The notes: generated from the letters alone by a model not told the origin. Shown: positions 1 through 8,026, numbered from the stretch's first letter. The stretch: DNA of 39,749 bases from Sandaracinobacteroides sayramensis (GCF_022014495.1 NZ_JAKLSQ010000001.1:544667-584415); one strand, 5' to 3'. Numbers and translations: made by a program.

Positions 1-576
1 CATCGCCCAGGCCGCGGGCTCGGGAACGACGCCGCCCGGCGTTTCGGAACCGAAGGTGATCTGGTCATAGGCGACATAATCGGCGCCGCCGGCGAAATCG
101 ATCGACTTCGCCACACCGGCGAAGGTGACGCCGATGGGCGTCCAGACGCAATAGCCGCAGCCTTGCTGGTAGTTGATTCCGAGATCCAGCGTCGCCAGCA
201 CATTGCCGGTGCCGTTCTCGCCATCATAGACGGTGATGGAAGCCGCGCTGTTCGAAGCATAGTAGAAAGAGAAGCCGGTGGTGAAGCCGGCGGCATAGGT
301 GATGTTCACCGAGCCGCCCGACAGGAAATAGAGAACGCCGGGGTTGGGCTCGTTCGTGCCGTTATAGTTGTTGATGGCCAGCGCGTTCGGAGTGAAGGCG
401 ACGCCATAGTTGGGGCCGCTGTTGCCGTCTCCGCTGGTGCCACCGTTGTAGAAATCGCCGATGGTCGTGCTGTTGCTCGGGTTGGCGACACCATTGAAGT
501 CGAGCACCACCACAGCGGCGGCGGCCGGCATCGCGAAGACGGCCAGCATCGCAGTGCCAAGTACGAACTTGAGCAT
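1..576 (-). CDS. PEP-CTERM sorting domain protein (3' end cut by window edge)
   Basis: The reverse strand reads a continuous 192 codons from ATG at 576 to the window edge. Residues 1-20 form a signal peptide (MLKFVLGTAMLAVFAMPAAA). The body is rich in Gly, Asn, Ser and Thr and looks beta-rich, as in many small secreted PEP-CTERM proteins. The last visible residues, VPEPAAWAM (184-192), are the start of the sphingomonad PEP-CTERM signal, which normally continues into a hydrophobic helix and an Arg cluster; that part lies outside the window. Family knowledge: such proteins are exported by Sec and processed by an exosortase. An AGGAGGGA ribosome site lies 6 bases before the ATG. A sigma-54 promoter (618-633) precedes it. 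The protein's specific job is unknown. Confidence 0.9.
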   Translation of the reverse strand, partial: MLKFVLGTAMLAVFAMPAAAAVVVLDFNGVANPSNSTTIGDFYNGGTSGDGNSGPNYGVAFTPNALAINNYNGTNEPNPGVLYFLSGGSVNITYAAGFTTGFSFYYASNSAASITVYDGENGTGNVLATLDLGINYQQGCGYCVWTPIGVTFAGVAKSIDFAGGADYVAYDQITFGSETPGGVVPEPAAWAM

Positions 577-617
577 TGAAAGTCCCTCCTGTTTGCTAAT
601 CTTAGCGGAAATAAAAC

Positions 618-633
618 TGCAATTTTCATGCCA
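618..633 (-). promoter_or_regulatory. Sigma-54 (-24/-12) promoter of the PEP-CTERM gene
   Basis: On the minus strand the sequence is TGGCATG-AAAA-TTGCA, matching the sigma-54 consensus TGGCACG-N4-TTGCW at all but one position, with GG and GC at the correct 10-base spacing. The predicted start is near 607, giving a leader of about 30 bases with the ribosome site at 585-591. Sigma-54 promoters need an AAA+ activator; PrsR, encoded at 10443-11801, is the obvious candidate. Confidence 0.8.
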
Positions 634-708
634 TAATTAAGTATGATAACTTCTATATTGATATTGTGCGGGATTTTCCGAGACAGGCCGCTCGCCGTCG
701 CACGCAAC

Positions 709-725
709 TGTAAATCCAGCCGACA
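709..725 (-). promoter_or_regulatory. Candidate PrsR-binding box (enhancer) of the PEP-CTERM gene
   Basis: The + strand reads TGTAAATCCAGCCGACA, an imperfect TGT-N11-ACA dyad about 76 bp upstream of the -24 element, a usual distance for a sigma-54 activator site. It lies between the nnrS stop codon and the promoter. Half-sites and length match the perfect dyad upstream of prsK at 14015-14031 (TGTAAA at the left, ACA at the right, 17 bp). Assignment to PrsR is inference. Confidence 0.5.
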
Positions 726-738
726 GCAACGGGGCTTT

Positions 739-1959
739 TCAGCGTCCGGGCGCGGCAGTCTCCGGCCGGGGACGGAGCAGCATCGGCCCATATCCGATTG
801 CGAACAGCAGCATTCCGGCGGACCAGAGCAGGCCGGCGACCGAGGCGCCGAGCGCATGGGAAATGGGCGCGAAGGGCAGCAGGATCCGCGCAAGCGCGCC
901 CAGCGAGACGAGGGCGTAGATGGCGGCGGTGAGCTTGTCGGCGTGTAGCGGCCGGCCGGTGTGGCCACGGCTGGCGCGGGTCATCACCGCGACCGTCAGC
1001 AGCCCGATGCCCCCGGCCGTGAGCGCGTGCAGCGCCCCGGCGCCGGCGAAGAGCGCCGGGGCGAGGATGGAAAGGCCGATCAGCGCCAGCCCGGCGGCGA
1101 GCCAGAGATAGGCGGCGTGCAGCACCAGCACCAGGCTTTCCCGGCCCGTCCGCCAGCCGCGCCAGCGGGCCATGCGGACGGCGTGGAGCAGCCCGGCGAC
1201 TATCAGCAGCCAGCCGGCGAGAGCCGCGAAGGGGGCGGCGCACCAGGCGGCGAGGGCGAGCGCGGTGGCGGCCAGCACCGCCTTGTCGAAGCCGTTGAAA
1301 GGGGTGGGGAGCGGGGCGAGCCCCTCCTTCTGCATCCAGTTGCCGGTGAAGGAGGGAATGATGCGCCCGCCGATCAGCGCCATCAGCAGGGCGATGGTGG
1401 AAAGCGCCAGCCTCTGCCCCAGACCGGCCGGCACCGCCAGGCCGATCGCCTCCGCGTGCCAGAGAAGGTTGGCGGCGGCGAAAAGCGCCAGCATCAGCAC
1501 GATCGGCAGGTTGCGCCAGTTCCGCCCCGTCAGCACTTCCCGCAAGGCGGCCGCCAGCAGCACGAACAGGAAGCCTGCCTCCACGAGCCGGCCGGGAAGG
1601 CCGGCCGCCGGCCACCACATGGCGATGCGCCCCGCCAGCCACAGCGCGAAGAGGCCGGCCAGCGGCGCCCCCATCACCGGCGCCCGCCCGGTCCAGTTGG
1701 GGATGGCGGTCAGGAGGAAGCCGGCGACGATGGCGCCGGTGTAGCCGAAGATCATCTCATGCGCGTGCCAGCCGAGCGCATCCCCGCCGATTCCGAGCCG
1801 GTAGCCATGGACGAAAGCGCCCATCCACAGCGGCACCGCCAGCGCCCCGAACAGCGCCCCGAACAGGAAGAAGGGGCGGAAGCCGAAGCTGAAAAGGGCG
1901 GGGCCGCGAAAGGCGCGGCGCTTCTCCCCGGCGTCGCGGCTGGCGCTTCGGGCGCGCAT
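739..1959 (-). CDS. nnrS: NnrS family haem-copper membrane protein
   Basis: The 406-residue polytopic protein has about twelve hydrophobic segments. It carries the NnrS hallmarks WHAHEM near residue 63, GGRIIPSFTGNW in the middle and conserved His residues in later helices. Length fits the family (about 400). NnrS proteins are linked to relief of nitric oxide stress; the exact chemistry is not settled. The start is the ATG at 1957-1959, which overlaps the stop codon of nsrR by one base (TGATG), so the two genes are translationally coupled. The open frame extends further upstream through nsrR in another phase, but that part reads as an Arg/Pro-rich shadow and is rejected. Confidence 0.93.
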   Translation of the reverse strand: MRARSASRDAGEKRRAFRGPALFSFGFRPFFLFGALFGALAVPLWMGAFVHGYRLGIGGDALGWHAHEMIFGYTGAIVAGFLLTAIPNWTGRAPVMGAPLAGLFALWLAGRIAMWWPAAGLPGRLVEAGFLFVLLAAALREVLTGRNWRNLPIVLMLALFAAANLLWHAEAIGLAVPAGLGQRLALSTIALLMALIGGRIIPSFTGNWMQKEGLAPLPTPFNGFDKAVLAATALALAAWCAAPFAALAGWLLIVAGLLHAVRMARWRGWRTGRESLVLVLHAAYLWLAAGLALIGLSILAPALFAGAGALHALTAGGIGLLTVAVMTRASRGHTGRPLHADKLTAAIYALVSLGALARILLPFAPISHALGASVAGLLWSAGMLLFAIGYGPMLLRPRPETAAPGR

Positions 1960-2420
1960 CAGGCGGGCACCTTCGACGCAGGAGCGGGCGATGCCGGAGC
2001 GGGCGGCAGGCCGAGGAGGCGGCCGAGATCGCCCCTGCGGCTGCCGAGGTCGGCCAGCGTGTAGCCGTCGAGCACCGAGAGGAACGCCTTCAGCGCCTTG
2101 TCCAGCGCGCAGGCCAGGCCGCAGGCGGGAGCGAGGCGGCAGGTCGCGCAGTCCAGCAGCGCCAGATCCGCCTCCGTGTGGCGGATGATCGCCCCCACAT
2201 TCATCTCCTCGGCCGGGCGGGCGAGGCGGATTCCGCCGTTGCGGCCGCGCGTGCTGGCGACATAGCCGGCGTTCGCCAGATCGTTCACCACCTTCATCAG
2301 ATGGTTGCGCGAGATCCGATGGGCGTCGGCGATTTCGGAAATGGAGGACAGGCGCGCCGGCTGCTGCGCCAGATGCATGAGCGTGCGCATGGCATAGTCG
2401 GTGTAGCGCGTCAGGCGCAT
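1959..2420 (-). CDS. nsrR: Rrf2-family nitric-oxide-sensing repressor NsrR
   Basis: The 153-residue protein starts with an Rrf2 winged helix (MRLTRYTDYAMRTLMHLA, then the recognition region SRNHLMKVVNDLANAGYV). Cys91, Cys94 and Cys100 lie in DCATCRLAPAC, followed by ALDKAL and LDGYTLADL. This closely follows NsrR, whose three cysteines bind an Fe-S cluster that reacts with NO. IscR-type members have different cysteine spacing. The ATG at 2420 is chosen because GGGAGGG precedes it and the Rrf2 domain begins there; a longer frame reaches 2522 but would run through the operator. It is followed immediately by nnrS, and the haemoglobin gene diverges from it. Confidence 0.92.
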   Translation of the reverse strand: MRLTRYTDYAMRTLMHLAQQPARLSSISEIADAHRISRNHLMKVVNDLANAGYVASTRGRNGGIRLARPAEEMNVGAIIRHTEADLALLDCATCRLAPACGLACALDKALKAFLSVLDGYTLADLGSRRGDLGRLLGLPPAPASPAPASKVPA

Positions 2421-2436
2421 GGGCCCTCCCGAATTG

Positions 2437-2453
2437 ATGCATTTCATTTGCAT
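2437..2453. promoter_or_regulatory. NsrR operator between nsrR and the haemoglobin gene
   Basis: ATGCATTTCATTTGCAT is an inverted repeat (ATGCA / TGCAT) with AT-rich centre. It resembles the known NsrR site, which has ATGYATTT half-sites. It lies 17 bp upstream of the nsrR start and 54 bp upstream of the haemoglobin start, so it could repress both directions. No other copy was noticed in the window. Confidence 0.75.
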
Positions 2454-2506
2454 GTTTTGAGGCGAAGGGCTAGGCCTTTCTTCCAAACGGACGAGGAGCG
2501 GCGGCG

Positions 2507-2896
2507 ATGGCGGGGCTGGCAATGGACGAGGACGGGCTGCGGCGACTGGTGCACGCCTTCTATGCCCGCGTCCGCGCCGACGCCGAGCTGGGGCCGATCT
2601 TCAACGACGCCGTCCACGACTGGCCGGAGCATCTGCAGACTCTGAGCGACTTCTGGTCCTCGGTGATGCTGACGACGGGGCGCTACAAGGGGCGGCCGAT
2701 GCCGGCGCATCTGAAGCATCGGGACCGGATCACCCCCGAGCTGTTCGGGCGCTGGCTGCGGCTGTGGGCCGAGACCAGCGACGAACTGATGCAGCCGGAG
2801 GTGGCGGCGGCCTTGCAGGCGAAGGCGGCGCGCATTGCCGAGAGCCTGCAGATGGGCCTCTTCTTCCGGCTGGAGCCGCGCGGGACAGCCGCCTGA
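2507..2896 (+). CDS. Group III truncated haemoglobin
   Basis: The protein has 129 residues, typical of truncated 2-on-2 globins. Group III features are visible: FYARVRADAELGPIFN, DWPEHLQTLSDFWSSVML, TGRYKGRPMPAHL and a WLRLW segment. His68 in PMPAH is the likely proximal haem ligand. Members bind O2 and NO, and many protect against nitrosative stress. This fits its position facing nsrR and nnrS across a shared operator. An alternative start is Met6 at 2522. Expected regulation is release from NsrR repression by NO. Confidence 0.92.
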   Translation: MAGLAMDEDGLRRLVHAFYARVRADAELGPIFNDAVHDWPEHLQTLSDFWSSVMLTTGRYKGRPMPAHLKHRDRITPELFGRWLRLWAETSDELMQPEVAAALQAKAARIAESLQMGLFFRLEPRGTAA

Positions 2897-2970
2897 CGGC
2901 CCGCCCCCGGACGGGTTGACGGCAGGCGCTTTCCTGCCCGACATTCCGGCTTTTCCCGGAAAGGCTGTTC

Positions 2971-4902
2971 ATGGTTTCAAGGCTCGTCCTTCTGCTGCTG
3001 CTGACCCCTCTTTCCCTCGCGCAGGCCGCGCCGGCGGTGGAGACGCGGCAGGTGGGCAGCGCCACCTTGCAGAATGTGCCGCCGGTGCCGGCCGAGGTCT
3101 CGGCGGCGGTGCAGCGCTACCAGAACAGCCGCGCCGCGCGGTTCGAGGGCTGGCTGCCCGACGGCTCGATTCTGATCGCCACCCGCTTCGGCGCGACGCA
3201 GCAACTGCACCATGTGGCGGGCCCCGGCGCGGCGCGCACGCAGATCAGTTTCGGCGACGAGCCGGTCGCTTCCGCCCATGTCATTCCCGGCACGGACAGG
3301 TTCGTGAAGCTGCGCGACACCGGCGGCGACGAATGGTTCCAGCTTTATGTGCAGGGGCTGACGGGCCCGGCCCGGCAGCTTTCGGCGCCAGGCACGCGCA
3401 ACGGCGCGCCGGTGTTCACCAAGGACGGCTCGCGGATGGTCTGGTCGCAGGCGACGAAGGGCTCGCGCGCCTACAGCCTGCTGGCGGCTGATCCGCTACG
3501 TGAGGCCGCACCGACGAAGCTGATCGAGGTGGAGGGCGCCGTCTCCCCCGCCGATCTCTCGGCCGACGGCGGGCAGCTCCTCTACATCCGCAGCCTGTCC
3601 AACCGGGAAAGCCAGATTTTCCTGCTGGACGTGGCCAGCGGCAAAAGCCGGCGGGTCACCGCCGAAAAGCCCGCCGCGCGCTATCAGGATGCCCGCTTCC
3701 TGCCCGGCGGCCAGAGCCTGATCGCCATTTCCGACCGCGACAGCGACACCCGCCGGCTGGTGGAGATCGATCTGAAGAGCGGCCGGGAAACGGTGCTGAC
3801 CCCGGGGCTGAAATGGGATGTGGAAGCCTTCGACCTCTCGCCGGACGGGCGGGTTCTGGCCTGGTCGGTGAACGAGGACGGCTATTCTAGGGTGACGGTG
3901 ACCGACCGGGTGACGCGCCGGGCGCTGCCGCAGGCGAAGCTGCCCGAAGGCGTGCTGACGGCCCTGCAATTCTCGCCGGACGGCGGGCAGCTGGCGCTGG
4001 GCTTCACCGGCGCGACCTCGGCCGGCGACGTCTGGAGCTGGAAACTGGCGGACGCCTCGCTGACGCGCTGGACCACGTCCGAACTGGGCGAGCTCGACCC
4101 GGCGAAGCTGGCCACACCCAGTCTCATCCACTTCAAGAGCTTCGACGGCCGGCAAATTCCGGCCTTCGTCTATCGGCCGGCGGGGCTGGCACCGGGCACG
4201 CGCACGCCCGTCATCGTCGACATCCACGGCGGGCCGGAATCGCAGACCCGGCCGGTGTGGAACTATGGCGCGCAATATTTCGCCGACGCCTTGCAGGCGA
4301 CGGTGATCCTGCCGAACGTGCGCGGCTCGGACGGCTATGGGAAACTGTATCTGAACCTCGACAATGCCGAGAAGCGCGAGGATTCGGTGAAGGACATCGG
4401 CGCGCTGCTGGACTGGATCGGGGCGCAGCCCGATCTCGATCCGAAGCGGGTGGCGGTCTATGGCCAATCCTATGGCGGCTATATGTCGCTGGCTTCGATG
4501 GTGCATTATTCCGACCGGCTGGTGGGCGGGGTGGAGCGCTATGGAATCAGCGATTTCACCACCTTCCTGGAGCGGACCGAGGCCTATCGGCGCGACAACC
4601 GCCGGGCGGAATATGGCGACGAGCGCGATCCGAAGATGCGGGCGCTGTTCCGGCAGATCGCGCCGGCCAACAATGTGCACAGGATCGGCAAGCCGATGCT
4701 GGTGATGCAGGGCGCGAACGACCCGCGCGTGCCGCAGTTCGAATCCGACCAGATCGTGGAGAAGCTGCGGGCGAACGGCAACGAGGTCTGGTATGTGCTG
4801 TTCGCCGACGAGGGCCATGGCTTCCTGAAGAAGCCGAACAACGACCTCCGCCGCGAGGTGGAGACGCTGTTCCTGCGCAAGCTGTTCGAGGAAGGGAAAT
4901 AA
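2971..4902 (+). CDS. Secreted S9 family (prolyl oligopeptidase-like) peptidase
   Basis: The 643-residue protein has a signal peptide (MVSRLVLLLLLTPLSLAQAAPA) and is probably periplasmic. Residues about 60-370 form a WD40-like or DPP IV-like beta propeller (several S-PDG-x-L motifs). Residues about 390-643 are the alpha/beta hydrolase domain. The catalytic triad is clear: Ser500 in GQSYGGYMS, Asp584 in GANDPRVP and His616 in DEGHGF. Family knowledge: these enzymes cleave oligopeptides, often after proline or alanine. It is a single gene after the haemoglobin gene with a 74-bp gap. The substrate is not evident. Confidence 0.93.
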   Translation: MVSRLVLLLLLTPLSLAQAAPAVETRQVGSATLQNVPPVPAEVSAAVQRYQNSRAARFEGWLPDGSILIATRFGATQQLHHVAGPGAARTQISFGDEPVASAHVIPGTDRFVKLRDTGGDEWFQLYVQGLTGPARQLSAPGTRNGAPVFTKDGSRMVWSQATKGSRAYSLLAADPLREAAPTKLIEVEGAVSPADLSADGGQLLYIRSLSNRESQIFLLDVASGKSRRVTAEKPAARYQDARFLPGGQSLIAISDRDSDTRRLVEIDLKSGRETVLTPGLKWDVEAFDLSPDGRVLAWSVNEDGYSRVTVTDRVTRRALPQAKLPEGVLTALQFSPDGGQLALGFTGATSAGDVWSWKLADASLTRWTTSELGELDPAKLATPSLIHFKSFDGRQIPAFVYRPAGLAPGTRTPVIVDIHGGPESQTRPVWNYGAQYFADALQATVILPNVRGSDGYGKLYLNLDNAEKREDSVKDIGALLDWIGAQPDLDPKRVAVYGQSYGGYMSLASMVHYSDRLVGGVERYGISDFTTFLERTEAYRRDNRRAEYGDERDPKMRALFRQIAPANNVHRIGKPMLVMQGANDPRVPQFESDQIVEKLRANGNEVWYVLFADEGHGFLKKPNNDLRREVETLFLRKLFEEGK

Positions 4903-4936
4903 GGCTTTTCCATTAGCTTGCGCCCCCTATCCCTCT

Positions 4937-5016
4937 CGTCACCCCGGGCTTGACCCGGGGTCCAGCTTTTGCCCACGTCGGCGGAAAAGCGGGATCCCGG
5001 GTCAAGCCCGGGATGG
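4937..5016. repeat. Intergenic inverted repeat, family 1, copy A
   Basis: Left arm GTCACCCCGGGCTTGACCC and right arm with CCCGGGTCAAGCCCGGGAT flank about 25 bases of unique sequence. It sits just after the S9 peptidase stop codon and could form a long hairpin in the transcript. Seven copies of this family occur in the window, all intergenic. Confidence 0.9.
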
Positions 5017-5108
5017 CGGAAAACACATCCCTTACCTGTATGAATCCCCAAACTGGCGCCGCAGGCCGTTACCCCTTTTCACAGCCCAGCCTGGACACAT
5101 CCGCCGAG

Positions 5109-5173
5109 AATCGGGGGTGCGAGCGGCGTCACGCCCCTGCCGGGTCCAGGGCAGAGCCCTGGCCGCCGGAGGC
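5109..5173. repeat. Intergenic repeat, family 2, copy 1
   Basis: About 65 bp containing two short stem-loops: a GTCACGCCCCTGC segment and the dyad CCAGGGCAGAGCCCTGG, ending GCCGCCGGAGGC. It recurs inverted at 17252-17313 and as a fragment at 25482-25506. With family 1 copy A it fills most of the 293-base gap between the peptidase and the next gene. Confidence 0.8.
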
Positions 5174-5195
5174 AAACCCCGACGCCCCCATATTT

Positions 5196-5456
5196 TCAGG
5201 CAGCCTCCCGCCAGCGCATCTGCTCGAGCCGCACGCCGCGCACGCCGACGAGGCTGCGCATGCGCTGGGCGATCTGCTCGGCTTCGAGATCGGCGAGGCC
5301 GGCCACGTCCACGTCCACCTGCAGCTGGCCGGCGAGGACGCGGCTGCGCACGCGGCTGGGCACATGGTCGCGCAGCGCGAAGAGGTTGAGGATGCGGATG
5401 AGCATCCCCGGGTCCGGCTCGGCGGTTGCCTGATAGCTGGCCTGGTGACGCGTCAT
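5196..5456 (-). CDS. Small ACT-like protein of unknown function
   Basis: The 86-residue protein starts MTRHQASYQATAEPD. The stretch MLIRILNLFALRDHVPSRVR, then QLQVDVDVAGL, then AEQIAQRMRSLVGVRGVRLE follows an ACT-like beta-alpha-beta-beta-alpha-beta order, somewhat like the small subunit of acetolactate synthase, but the match is by eye and weak. The start is ATG 5456 with AGGA upstream; the open frame continues to 5768 through the Lrp gene in antisense and is not used. It is divergent from an Lrp/AsnC regulator, suggesting amino-acid-linked control. Function is not assigned. Confidence 0.65.
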   Translation of the reverse strand: MTRHQASYQATAEPDPGMLIRILNLFALRDHVPSRVRSRVLAGQLQVDVDVAGLADLEAEQIAQRMRSLVGVRGVRLEQMRWREAA

Positions 5457-5589
5457 GTTCCTGTTCTCCGCCTGGGTTGATCGAGGCGTTTTTTTAGACC
5501 CCGGCGCCGGGCAATTCCTGTCTTTCTCTTGCGCGCAGGGGATTTGGAGAGCAATAATCCACCCATCACTATGCTGTATGGGGTGAAAA

Positions 5590-6075
5590 TTGCCTTTGGA
5601 TAGCTGGGATCGCCGGATTCTTGCCCTGCTGCAGGAAGACAGCTCCATTTCCATCGCCGAGCTTTCCGAGCGGGTGGGGCTTTCGCAATCGCCTTGCTGG
5701 CGGCGCGTGCAGCGGCTGCGCTCGGAAGGGATCATCCGCGCCGAGGTGGCGCTGGTCGATCGCGGCAAGGTGGGGCTGAAGACGCAGATCTTCGCGCAGG
5801 TGAAGCTGTCGGCGCAGGGGCGGCAGCATCTGGACGAGTTTTCGGAAGCGATCCGCCGATTCCCCGAAGTGCTGGAATGCTGGGTGCTGATGGGGCCGGT
5901 GGACTTCCTGCTGCGAATCGTCGCGCCCGACGTGGAAAGCTACGAGCGCTTTTTCTTCGAGCGGCTGTCGCGGGTGCCGGGCATCCAGGAAATCACCTCG
6001 ACAGTGGCGCTGTCGGAGATCAAGGCAACGACGGCGCTGCCGATCCCGGCGGCGGACGGCAATGGAGGGCGGTGA
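5590..6075 (+). CDS. Lrp/AsnC family transcriptional regulator
   Basis: The 161-residue protein begins with the classic AsnC helix-turn-helix (WDRRILALLQEDSSISIAEL then ERVGLSQSPCWRRVQRL) and ends with a RAM effector domain (about 70-150, including VLECWVLMGPVDFLLRIVAPD). Family members form octamers and respond to amino acids. It begins with TTG at 5590, preceded by GGGGTGA. The divergent gap to the ACT-like gene (5457-5589) probably holds both promoters and its binding site. A methyltransferase follows 2 bases after the stop. Confidence 0.93.
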   Translation: MPLDSWDRRILALLQEDSSISIAELSERVGLSQSPCWRRVQRLRSEGIIRAEVALVDRGKVGLKTQIFAQVKLSAQGRQHLDEFSEAIRRFPEVLECWVLMGPVDFLLRIVAPDVESYERFFFERLSRVPGIQEITSTVALSEIKATTALPIPAADGNGGR

Positions 6076-6077
6076 CG

Positions 6078-6914
6078 ATGGCTAGCCGGCATCAGGGCGA
6101 GGATTGGGCGGGCGACCGGGGCGCGAAATGGCTGCGCGACCTTGATGTGATGGAAGCGATGCTGGCGCCGGTGGGCGAGGCGCTGCTGGCGCAGGCGGCG
6201 CTGGCGCCGGGCGAGCGGGTGGTGGACATCGGCTGCGGCGGCGGCCCCACCAGCCGGCGCGCAGCCGACGCCGTGGGCGCGGACGGGCTGGTGCTGGGGC
6301 TAGACATTTCGCCGGCGCTGGTCGCCGAAGCCGCACGGCGCGCGGAAGGGGTGGCGCAGCTTGCCTTCCGGCTGGGGGACGCCGGCCGCGAGACTCCGCC
6401 CGAAGCGCCGTTCGACCGGCTGATTTCCCGCTTCGGGGTGATGTTCTTCCCCGATCCGCCGCAGGCCTTCCGGCATCTCGCCTCCTTGCTCCGGCCGGGC
6501 GGGCGGATGGACCTCGCCGTCTGGGCGGACCCGCGCCGGAACCCCTGGATGATGGAAATGCGCGCGGCGATCGGCGCGCATGTGGAGCTGCCCAGCCCCG
6601 AGCCGCTGGCCCCCGGCCCCTTCCAGCTGGCGGACCCGGATTATCTCGATTCGCTTCTGCAAGGCGCCGGCTTCCAGGCGGTGGAGCGGCGGCTGGTGGA
6701 AATGCCCTTGCTGCTGGCGGGGCCGGGGGCCTCCCCGGCGGAGACGGCGCGCTTCGCCAGCCGCGCCTTTGCGATCGGCGAACTGCTGGACGCCGCCGAC
6801 GAGGGCGTGAAGGCGGCGGCTCTCGCCGACCTGGAGGCGCTCTACACCCGGCACCAGACGGCGGAAGGCGTGGCGATGCCGGCGGCTTTCTGGCTGGTCC
6901 GCGCTGCGCTTTGA
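6078..6914 (+). CDS. Class I SAM-dependent methyltransferase
   Basis: The 278-residue protein has SAM-binding motif I VVDIGCGGGPTSR near residue 46, the acidic LGLDIS after the second strand, and FDRLISRFGVMFFPDPPQAF for motif II, followed by LLRPGGRMDL. The fold is a Rossmann-like methyltransferase of the UbiE/COQ5 or Methyltransf_11 kind. The substrate is unknown. The start is ATG 6078, six bases after GGAGGGCGG; an upstream GTG at 6072 is possible. It is probably co-transcribed with the Lrp gene. Confidence 0.88.
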   Translation: MASRHQGEDWAGDRGAKWLRDLDVMEAMLAPVGEALLAQAALAPGERVVDIGCGGGPTSRRAADAVGADGLVLGLDISPALVAEAARRAEGVAQLAFRLGDAGRETPPEAPFDRLISRFGVMFFPDPPQAFRHLASLLRPGGRMDLAVWADPRRNPWMMEMRAAIGAHVELPSPEPLAPGPFQLADPDYLDSLLQGAGFQAVERRLVEMPLLLAGPGASPAETARFASRAFAIGELLDAADEGVKAAALADLEALYTRHQTAEGVAMPAAFWLVRAAL

Positions 6915-7030
6915 AGCGCCGGCGCGCTACGCTTTGAAGCACCCGCCATATTTGCGGATTTCATAATAAGTGGCATTTAGGGGAAGCACGGCGCTTCCGC
7001 CGCCGGCTGAGCGCTGGAAAGAGGATTGCA

Positions 7031-7414
7031 ATGACGGCTGCCGCCCTCCCCGCCGATGGCGAACTGGTGCCGCTGGGCCGCGACGCCGATCGCATGGCGC
7101 GCGTGCTGCGGCTGCTCGCCAACCCGGACCGGCTGAAGATGCTCTGCCGCATGGGCATGGGCGAGATGGATGGCGGCCGGCGGCCGACGGTCGGCGAGAT
7201 GGTGGGGATGACGGGGCTGTCGCAATCGCGGGTGTCGCAGCATCTGGCGCTGCTGCGCGAGGTGGGCGTGGTGACGCCGCAGCGCGAAGGGCAGCAGGTG
7301 CGCTACCGCCTCGTCGATCCGCGCGTGCGGGCGGTGATGGAAGCGCTCTGCGACCTGTGCGAGGCGGGGCTGCCGCCCTCGCGCCTCGACGCGCTGGAGC
7401 CGGGCGATGGCTGA
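7031..7414 (+). CDS. ArsR family winged-helix regulator
   Basis: The 127-residue protein has an ArsR-type fold: RVLRLLANPDRLKMLCRM, VGEMVGMTGLSQSRVSQHLALLREVGVV, then the wing TPQREGQQVRYRLVDPRV. No paired metal-binding cysteine motif of the classic ELCVCD type is seen in the recognition helix, though CDLC near the C-terminus could bind metal or be redox active. GAAAGAGG precedes the ATG. The last codons overlap the start of trxC by 8 bases, so the two are translationally coupled; a redox-linked role is plausible. Confidence 0.9.
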   Translation: MTAAALPADGELVPLGRDADRMARVLRLLANPDRLKMLCRMGMGEMDGGRRPTVGEMVGMTGLSQSRVSQHLALLREVGVVTPQREGQQVRYRLVDPRVRAVMEALCDLCEAGLPPSRLDALEPGDG

Positions 7415-7847
7415 GGCGGCGGAACTCTGCCCCTGCCCGGCCTGCGGCGCCGTCAACCGCGTTCCGGCCGCCCGGCTTTCGGACGGGCCGGTCTGCGGGC
7501 GCTGCAAGGCGCCGCTGTTCGCTGGCAAGCCGCTGGCGCTCGACGAGTCGGGCTTCCGGCTGCACCGGGATCGCGGCACATTGCCGCTTCTGGTGGATTT
7601 CTGGGCCGGCTGGTGCGGCCCATGCCGGGCCATGGCGCCGGCCTTCGAAGCGGCCGCCGCCCGGCTGGAGCCGCGCCTGCGGCTGGCGAAGCTGGACATG
7701 GACGCCGCGCCGCAGCTTTCGAATGCCCTTCAAATCCAGTCGGTTCCAACGCTGATCCTGTTCCGGGGCGGGCAGGAGGCGGAACGGGTTTCGGGCGCGC
7801 TTTCCCTGCCGCAGATAGAGGCGTTCGCGCGGCGCGCGCAGGGCTGA
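7407..7847 (+). CDS. trxC: Thioredoxin 2 (zinc-binding thioredoxin)
   Basis: The 146-residue protein has an N-terminal zinc finger (Cys10/Cys13 in CPAC and Cys30/Cys33 in CGRC) and a thioredoxin domain with active site WCGPC (Cys70, Cys73) and the cis-proline segment VPTLILF. This layout is TrxC, a cytoplasmic disulfide reductase often tied to oxidative stress. There is an extra Cys8 in front of the finger. It overlaps the ArsR gene, which probably controls it. Confidence 0.93.
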   Translation: MAEAAELCPCPACGAVNRVPAARLSDGPVCGRCKAPLFAGKPLALDESGFRLHRDRGTLPLLVDFWAGWCGPCRAMAPAFEAAAARLEPRLRLAKLDMDAAPQLSNALQIQSVPTLILFRGGQEAERVSGALSLPQIEAFARRAQG

Positions 7848-8026
7848 AACGCCTGTCGCGGTTTTTTGCCTTCCCACGGCCCGCGCCATGGCTTGACGGC
7901 CATGCCCCCTCCCCGCACAATCCGCGAAACTTCGGCTGAAAGCGGTCAGACAAAAGTCCGCGCAGCCGGGCATGGACCTGATCCGGGCCTTTCAGCAAAT
8001 GGCCGGGCCAGCGGGAGGAGACTGGA

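Noticed and set aside
739-2442. 567-codon reading of nnrS extended upstream through nsrR
   Set aside because: The added 161 residues are a shifted reading of nsrR with no similarity to anything; NnrS starts at 1959.
3496-4818. 440-codon minus-strand frame opposite the S9 peptidase
   Set aside because: No domain, skewed composition; the + strand carries an intact catalytic triad.
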